Assembly: GCA_950097015.1 (NCBI GenBank)
Contig: CATNEN010000002.1
Location: 1,984,001 to 2,048,000 of the forward strand
Length of the DNA stretch: 64,000 bases
Origin: Macrostomum hystrix
Taxonomy: Eukaryota > Platyhelminthes > Macrostomidae
Direction of reading: 5' to 3'
The translations under genes were made by a program, and so were the position numbers. Below the pieces are notes generated by a model. The model searched no databases. It had not been told where the DNA came from and saw nothing but the letters and a program-made list of their open reading frames with translations. How positions within the stretch are numbered: position 1 is the first letter of the stretch; each line of letters opens with the position of its first letter. Below, piece after piece: positions 49,400-64,000 of the stretch.

Positions 49400-51070
49400 A
49401 GAGCTGCTCAAATTTCAACAGATGGCATTGCATCAGCTAACTATAGACACACTGATGCAAATTTTTACCATGGCCATTTCACTAATCAAACCTATCAGGC
49501 AAAGCTCAACTACTTCATGATACTAAGTATTTCAACTAGGCCTAGTCAGTAATAGTTGGGGTCTCCTATTATGCTAGTCCAACCAGTTTTATATGTAAAC
49601 TAACTTAATAAGCATTCCTTTATTATTGCCTTGTGTCTGATCAGTTTTGAAATGAGCTTTGCTTTGTGAGTAAGCTGTTATCTAATGGAGCTCTGCCTTG
49701 TGACTGGTATTCTTTTTTGGTTTAAATTCATCCAATATCATACAAGCGCAACACCCGGCCAGTTGAAATGAAGGCCAAGCAAGGTAAGTCGCTAAAACCA
49801 ATCGACCAAGCACAAAAAATCAAAGGGGGGACCAAGGGACAAAAAAGGAAGGCGCAAAGAAAAGGAAAAAGGGGAGAGAAAAAGAGAGCAAATGAGAGCA
49901 AAAACTAAGTCGCACGGCCAGCTAAGATTTGGGAGGTTGCGCATGTATGATCCAATATTATAATAGAAGTTTTTTTTGGCTAAATCAATTATATTGTAGC
50001 TGACAGATTCATAAATGGAAAAATTCATGTATGGGAACGTTTGTTTTGTTTATTCAAATATTTTTTTCTTTTTGCACAGACCAAAGGTTTGACAGTTTAA
50101 AACTTATCTTACAGGGACTTTCACTACTGCATTGTCTGTGTTTGAATGCATGAATATTAATGTGCTAATTATTTACTTATTATTGTGAATGCCATCTTTT
50201 TTTGCTATTAAAATGCAAGCATGCTATATGCTAATGTACCTGTAGATGTCCTTGTTGAAAGCAAGGACCACTAGAAAAAGGACAGGACACTTTGTTTCTT
50301 GGAAAAATTATTAAAGGTTGATTTTCATGGAAAATGCACTTTTCATTTTCAGGTCCTAGCAAGATAGAACTTTTCAAATTTTTTCCTATTAAAATGTTGA
50401 TAACTTTTCTTTGCAACCAGATTTTGCTGTTCTTTTGACATAACTTGCAAAGCATGTTGCTTCAACGTAATTTAGAATGCTTCATTCATCAATCATTGAT
50501 CCACGTTTTTTTCGTTTATTTATCATGAAGCTACAGTAGCCAGTGAATAGCTATGTCGTGACTTACTCAATTTTACAGTCGTTTTCCAAGTATATGTGTA
50601 TAACGAGAATTATGTAGAATATTTATATAAATGAGTCTTTTCATTAAAAAATAAGTAGCCCAAGCTGTAGGCAAATTTTATGTCTGCTTGGTTGCTATTG
50701 TGCTTAGGATCTATATGATTCATGAATAAAGCTTTTTAAAATTCTTTGAGACAACATGTTTTTCAATATATATTTAGCATTGGATCTGCTACCAATAAAA
50801 GTTATCAACATTAGAGCAAAAAACATGAAGATTTACTATCTCGCTAGTGCATTTTCCGTAAAAATCAGTCTTTAATAATTTTTCCAAGAAACGAAGTGTC
50901 ACGTCCTTCAGTTGTCCTTGGTTGAAAGATGTAGATTGCCTTAAATTATTGTCTATGGCAGCAACTGTCCTTTCTAAAAACATACGAACTTCTATTTTAC
51001 AGCTTTGCAATCAAATATATATCCTTGATATATTCTAACATTTTTATCAAAAAGAGAAAAAAACAAAGAA
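49400..51070. other. AT-rich DNA upstream of ACSL
   Basis: No supported coding sequence except the possible mini-exon at 49747-49783. Just before the ACSL ATG the sequence is A-rich, ACAAAG|AAATG, which could be a splice acceptor for a 5' UTR exon. Confidence 0.5.
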
Positions 51071-59336
<8,266 letters not shown>

Positions 59337-59374
59337 TTAACTGCAAGGGATTAGTGACTACAAGACAAATTTAC

Positions 59375-59592
59375 TAGACCGACTAGCCCGTGAGTGATTA
59401 TCCCTACTACAATGGATTGCTAGACTAGCCCGTGAGTGATTATCCCTACTACAATGGATTGCTAGACTAGCCCGTGAGTGATTATCCCTACTACAATGGA
59501 TTGCTAGACTAGCCCGTGAGTGATTATCCCTACTACAATGGATTGCTAGACTAGCCCGTGAGTGATTATCCCTACAACGGATTGCTAGACTA
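59375..59592. repeat. 42-bp tandem repeat after the ACSL stop codon
   Basis: Five near-identical copies of a unit starting CTAGACTAGCCCGTGAGTGA, beginning about 40 bp after the stop, so possibly in the 3' UTR. Confidence 0.93.
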
Positions 59593-60079
59593 CTCTATAC
59601 ACCATATTCCATTTTGCGTATGTCTGAAATCTTGTTTGCCTTGATGCAGCTCCGGGCTTGTGCCTTTTTGTTTTAACAAATCTCATTTTATTAACTCGCT
59701 CTAGCGTAGCGTATGTCATCTATTGAAGTGCAATGTTTCTGTTCGATTTTATGGCATTGTGGATTTTTACTTGTGAGTAACAGTAGGTACATATGCCTTT
59801 GTTTTGATAATTAAAAGTGCAATAGCCGGCCCAAGTGCTTCTGCGCCTTGTGCGGTAATTTCTAGCTCTCTTATTTCATTTATTTTTTGTAAATCTCTTT
59901 ATTATCGTGAATGAATTTTTTAGTAGGAGAGTTCCGGTAGGTCAGACTTTACTTTACCACTTAGTCGGTCCGCGTTTCTGCTCGCTTTTAATAACGGATC
60001 TTATTGTGCTGAATTTTGTTCTTTGCCTACTGAGTTTTTTGTGTTTATTGCACCTGCACTTTATCTAGTTTAACAGATC

Positions 60080-61010
60080 CTGAGAATGAAGGGAAACAGG
60101 GGTGAGAGTGAAGGGAAACAGGGTTGAGAGTGAAGGGAAACAGGGTTGAGAGTGAAGGGAAACAGGGTTGAGAGTGAAGGGTAACAGGGGGTGAGAGTGA
60201 AGGGAAACAGGGTGAGAGTGAAGGGTAACAGGGGGTGAGAGTGAAGGGTAACAGGGTTGAGAGTGAAGGGTAACAGGGTTGAGAATGAAGGGAAACAGGG
60301 TTGAGAGTGAAGGGTAACAGGGGTGAGAGTGAAGGGTAACAGGGTTGAGAGTGAAGGGTAACAGGGTTGAGAATGAAGGGAAACAGGGTTGAGAGTGAAG
60401 GGTAACAGGGGTGAGAGTGAAGGGAAACAGGGTTGAGAGTGAAGGGAAACAGGGGTGAGAGTGAAGGGAAACAGGGTTGAGAGTGAAGGGAAACAGGGTT
60501 AAGAGTGAAGGGAAACGGGGTTTAGAGTGAAGGGTAACAGGGGTGAGAGTGAAGGGAAACAGGGGTGAGAGTGAAGGGTAACAGGGTTGAGAATGAAGGG
60601 AAACAGGGTTGAGAGTGAAGGGTAACAGGGGTGAGAGTGAAGGGAAACAGGGTTGAGAGTGAAGGGAAACAGGGTTGAGAGTGAAGGGTAACAGGGTTGA
60701 GAGTGAAGGGTAACAGGGTTGAGAGTGAAGGGTAACAGGGTTGAGAGTGAAGGGAAACAGGGTTGAGAGTGAAGGGTAACAGGGTTGAGAATGAAGGGAA
60801 ACAGGGTTGAGAGTGAAGGGTAACAGGGGTGAGAGTGAAGGGAAACAGGGTTGAGAGTGAAGGGAAACAGGGGTGAGAGTGAAGGGAAACAGGGTTGAGA
60901 GTGAAGGGAAACAGGGTTAAGAGTGAAGGGAAACGGGGTTGAGAGTGAAGGGTAACAGGGGTGAGAGTGAAGGGAAACAGGGTTGAGAGTGAAGGGAAAC
61001 AGGGGTGACA
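60080..61010. repeat. 20/21-bp minisatellite
   Basis: About 45 copies of GAGAGTGAAGGGAAACAGGG or its GGTAACAGGG variant, with one T or G at the joint. The minus-strand ORF across it (TLNPVSLHSQPC-like) is repeat-derived. Confidence 0.96.
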
Positions 61011-61457
61011 ACGAAAAATGAGTTGAAGCAGTGCTTCGTCCCAATCTATACGAGTGTACTAGTTGAGCTACTTGCAGGCGCATTAATTATTTAAGTAGTC
61101 AACTTCCTGTTACTTTCTGTATTTAGGTCACGTCAAATTTCTAGTAGCTTTGCCAACTCTTGTAATTTGAGGTGCTGCAAAATCTTTGTGTTTTTATATC
61201 AAACCACAGAAGAACTGTTCCAGGTGAAATAGAGAATTAATAATCGGAAAGCATACAACATTTTTTTATATGCGGTTTTTTATTTCACGAAACATAATTA
61301 TTTTCGATTTTTTAACTGATTTTGGAAAGTGCAATTACAAACTTGAAGCCAATAGAGGAGCGATGTACGAGTATTATAGCGCTTCAGGTTTTGTTCTCGG
61401 ATTTCGATGTTTCCTAAATGTAGCCAAGCGGTGTGTTGCAGTCTATTGTCTTGAAGG

Positions 61458-61540
61458 CTATAACTCCTAGCGACTATCGCTCTCAGTATCTCGCCTGACT
61501 GATGTAGGCTCTCCCGGATTCGTATCTCGGGATCCAATGA
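61458..61540 (+). other. tRNA-like segment (SINE or pseudogene)
   Basis: On plus, a D-arm-like TCCTAGCGACTATCGCTC is followed about 45 bp later by a T-arm-like CCCGGATTCGTATCTCGGG with a five-pair stem. The loop is too long for a normal tRNA. Confidence 0.3.
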
Positions 61541-61959
61541 AGATAGAACTCAAACGCCGTAAGTTGTTTTAAATTGCTAACTTAACAGAGCTCAGAGATG
61601 ACTCTCTAACTAAAATCAGCGACGGTCCATTTTCCCGAGCTCCGCTTCGACTTATATATTGATCGAAAATCCCTCCCTTGGGGAGGTGGTAAAACTTTAT
61701 CAACAGAGCGTTTAGTGATAATGAGTCGAGTAGGGTCGCAGCCCCGAGTTTTAACAGCGCGAAGCATTAGGCTATTTGGTTGGCAGGCACGCCAACCCCT
61801 GTCCTACGGAGGGTGGGTCAAAGCCTAAACGCGTTGGTTGAGTTAGGAAAAGCTCCCGTTTCTATGGAGTCCCCTTTGTCTAGTGTTTGTTGTTGCGGTC
61901 CCTCCGTCAATCACAAGGTCTTCTTGTGCAGTCCCGGTCTTCTCCAGGTTTCTTCTCCA

Positions 61960-62150
61960 GATAGGGCCCAGGCTGGCTCCGATGTTGCCAGCAGGGCCGA
62001 GCCGGGTCGTGTCAGGCCGTGCCCGGTCAGGTAAGTTCAGGCCGGTCCAGGTCGCGTTGGACCGAAGTCGGGCAGGATCAGGTCAGATTAGGCCGGGCCG
62101 TGTCGTGTCGGGCCGTACCAGGTCCAGTTTGGGCCGTGCTGTGTTGCGCT
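61960..62150. other. GGCCG-rich low-complexity tract
   Basis: Irregular recurrence of GGGCCGTGTC, CCAGGTC and GGTCAG motifs in an otherwise AT-richer area. It has no supportable ORF and may be a decayed repeat. Confidence 0.5.
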
Positions 62151-62323
62151 GAAATGAAAGTGAAAACTCGGGGTGAGTGTTTATCTAATCTGTCTATTCT
62201 TAGTTGCTTGACCTCTGGGCGAAAGTTTTCTCTCGAGTTCTTTTCAGATTTCTAAGTCTTATAAGTATGTTTCGAGACCACAGATGGGTAAACTGGTTTT
62301 TAAATAGTGTGCAACACTCAATT

Positions 62324-62475
62324 ATCATAAATGAGATAATCCAATTGCCCCAGGATGAGATAATCACATTATCACAGCATAAGAGAATCTTATTGTTACT
62401 GCATTAGATGATCCCATTGTTACTTCATGTAATAATCCCATTATCACAGCATGTGATAATTACATTGTCACAGCC
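62324..62475. repeat. degenerate 24-bp repeat
   Basis: About six diverged copies of TGAGATAATCCCATTATCAC plus AGCA. Confidence 0.75.
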
Positions 62476-62988
62476 CTTATTGGCTTGTGCCAAGAGTCTA
62501 AGTTGGTAAAAGCAGGCATTATCAATCATTTTCTTTGAGGTTACATTGTATTCTTATATAAATTAAAAAAATTAGTTAAATAAGTTTATAAAAAGAGTGT
62601 CATAAAATTATAGGAGTCGCAAATATATTCACTAGGAATGAAACAGAAAATATTTTCCCGCATTAAAACATGGGCGTCATATTTTTCATTTAATTAAACG
62701 ATGGACGGCCCAGCAGCTATAAGCGAAAGGTGCACACTCGTATTAACTAACTGCTGCCGCCGTGAAAGACCTTATTTGAGTCAAAATTTACGCCTAAAAT
62801 GAACTTGGAAGCAATTATAAAGAAATCGGCACTCGAAAAGATCGGAATGTTTGTTGTAAAACAAAGTCAAGTTACTATGTTCTTACGAAGATAGTTCTAC
62901 TATGTACTACTGAATAGAAAACAGGTGATATAAAGTCATTTCACTGCAACATATTTCAACCGCAATCAATGAAACTTTAGGAATTGTT
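62476..62988. other. AT-rich 3' flank of the laminin-G/EGF gene
   Basis: Contains minus-strand AATAAA-like motifs but no clear single polyadenylation signal, and no coding frame. Confidence 0.5.
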
Positions 62989-64000
62989 TCATTGATTCCT
63001 TCGCCTCAATATGAAATAGGCAAAACCGAGAGCCATCGCCAGCGAGAGCGCAGTCGCTAGCGGAATAATAATATCCGCAATGTCCGGAGCTCGTGTGCTG
63101 GCCACCTCAGTGCAGTTGGTTCCGGTGAAGCCAGATAGACACTTGCAAGCGTAAGTCAGAGTTTCCTGCCGTTCCGGATCGCCGGATATCATGCAGAGGC
63201 CTCCGTTCTGACAGGGCAAAGATCGACAGGGGCTAGTGTTCTGGCAGACTTTTCCGAGAAATCCCGAAGCACAGTAACAATGATAGTTATACAAGCCTAG
63301 CCGGTTGGAACAGGTGCCTCCATTGAGGCAAGGTGGTCCAGTCTGAAGATTTTTGCAGGTGTCCCACTCATATCGACAAGTTCTTCCCTCGTATCCTCGA
63401 GTACAGTTGCACTTCGGATAAAGCAGGTCCCATTGCCGAAAGATGCAGACGCCGCTGTTTAGGCAGGGGCAATCTTGCTGCCGACAGCCGGGTCCAGAGT
63501 CTGGCAAGTCCTTCACTTTGATAGTCTTCAGGAAGTCCGTTTGGTTTAGCAGCTCCGATTTGGTGTGCAACGGCACTTTGACGATCTGGTCCAGACTCGC
63601 ATTGGCAATGCAGCCTCGATAATCATCGCCGATGTGAAAACTCGTACTTCTACCCCATGGAAATCGTCCAGTGAAGTTGCTTGGCAATCGCTCGACAAAC
63701 CGACCGTCCAACACGATCTGCCCACCGCCCTCTGTCTGCATTTTCAGGTGATGCCACTCTCCGTCGTTGATGACTGGTTCCTTCATGTTGATATATATTT
63801 TTGTGGACTCGTTGCTTACCTTCCAACTCAGTTTTACACGAAGCGTCGCATTTGATCCAGAAAAGTCCACCCCGATATACTCATTGTTACCGTTCATTAG
63901 AGTAATCAGAGCATATGGGGATCTGATGGAGGTGCGGAACTCCAGCTCAAATTGCTTCAGAAACGGCTCCGAAGTGTTCGGCGCTCTAATGAGTTTGTAG
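62989..64000 (-). CDS. laminin-G/EGF single-pass membrane protein (C-terminal part)
   Basis: Cell-surface adhesion or polarity-type protein. The frame is open from the right edge to TGA at 62989-62991, giving about 336 codons; the start lies outside the window. Visible order: most of a laminin G domain (FELEFRTSIRSPYALITL through NDGEWHHLKMQ, VLDGRFV and GCIANASLDQI), then three EGF repeats each with six Cys (first starting GCRQQDCPCLNSGVC, second CLNGGTC, third CQNGGLC). A short Thr/Ala linker, one transmembrane helix (IIIPLATALSLAMALGFAYFI) and a tail of only RRRNQ follow. The architecture recalls Fat/CELSR-like cadherins, crumbs and neurexin relatives. However, the tail lacks the crumbs ERLI motif and any catenin-binding region, so I do not assign a name. 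Confidence 0.88.
   Translation of the reverse strand, partial: YKLIRAPNTSEPFLKQFELEFRTSIRSPYALITLMNGNNEYIGVDFSGSNATLRVKLSWKVSNESTKIYINMKEPVINDGEWHHLKMQTEGGGQIVLDGRFVERLPSNFTGRFPWGRSTSFHIGDDYRGCIANASLDQIVKVPLHTKSELLNQTDFLKTIKVKDLPDSGPGCRQQDCPCLNSGVCIFRQWDLLYPKCNCTRGYEGRTCRYEWDTCKNLQTGPPCLNGGTCSNRLGLYNYHCYCASGFLGKVCQNTSPCRSLPCQNGGLCMISGDPERQETLTYACKCLSGFTGTNCTEVASTRAPDIADIIIPLATALSLAMALGFAYFILRRRNQ

Overview
This is a window of animal nuclear DNA. It holds seven recognisable protein-coding genes, six of them complete. They are joined by GT-AG introns and separated by long AT-rich or repeat-filled stretches. Gene content points to a bilaterian invertebrate: an apolipophorin/apoB-type lipoprotein, prohormone convertase 2, a rhodopsin-like neuropeptide-type GPCR and long-chain acyl-CoA synthetase 3/4. 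Long GC-rich exons, few introns and a very heavy load of minisatellites would fit a free-living flatworm or another spiralian. That placement is inference; no ribosomal or mitochondrial marker is present.

Layout. (1) 1-14126, minus strand: the 5' three quarters or so of an apolipophorin gene, with signal peptide and all exons up to one exon of more than 10 kb that runs off the left edge. (2) 14.5-23.4 kb: a 2.2-kb array of 33-bp units with higher-order structure, a tRNA-derived SINE, a MULE-like MITE with 9-bp target duplications and two more minisatellites. (3) 23461-25383, plus: PCSK2 as one uninterrupted ORF. (4) 26.0-33.6 kb: minisatellites, a possible solo LTR, unannotated AT-rich DNA and a composite repeat carrying a copied fragment of the neighbouring GPCR. 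(5) 33802-36240, minus: a single-exon GPCR with a roughly 400-residue ectodomain I do not recognise. (6) 38038-39434, plus: a ZDHHC24-like palmitoyltransferase whose stop codon is followed at once by a minisatellite. (7) 40.3-46.1 kb: three arrays sharing one core sequence, flanking and entering the cation-dependent mannose-6-phosphate receptor gene (44618-46696, plus). (8) 47.0-50 kb: a GC-rich candidate first exon and an intact hAT MITE with an internal minisatellite. (9) 51071-59336, plus: a six-exon ACSL3/4 gene whose four long introns each hold their own tandem repeats. (10) 59.3-62.5 kb: more arrays. (11) 62989-64000, minus: the 3' end of a laminin-G/EGF single-pass membrane protein.

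The genes are unrelated housekeeping, secretory and signalling genes and do not form an operon. Several act in the secretory pathway or at membranes (apolipophorin with a furin-type site, PC2, M6PR, ZDHHC, ACSL), but I see no evidence that they are co-regulated. The most unusual property of the window is its repeat biology: more than fifteen different minisatellites, several private to one intron, one family spread over three loci and found inside a hAT element, and recent segmental duplication inside arrays.
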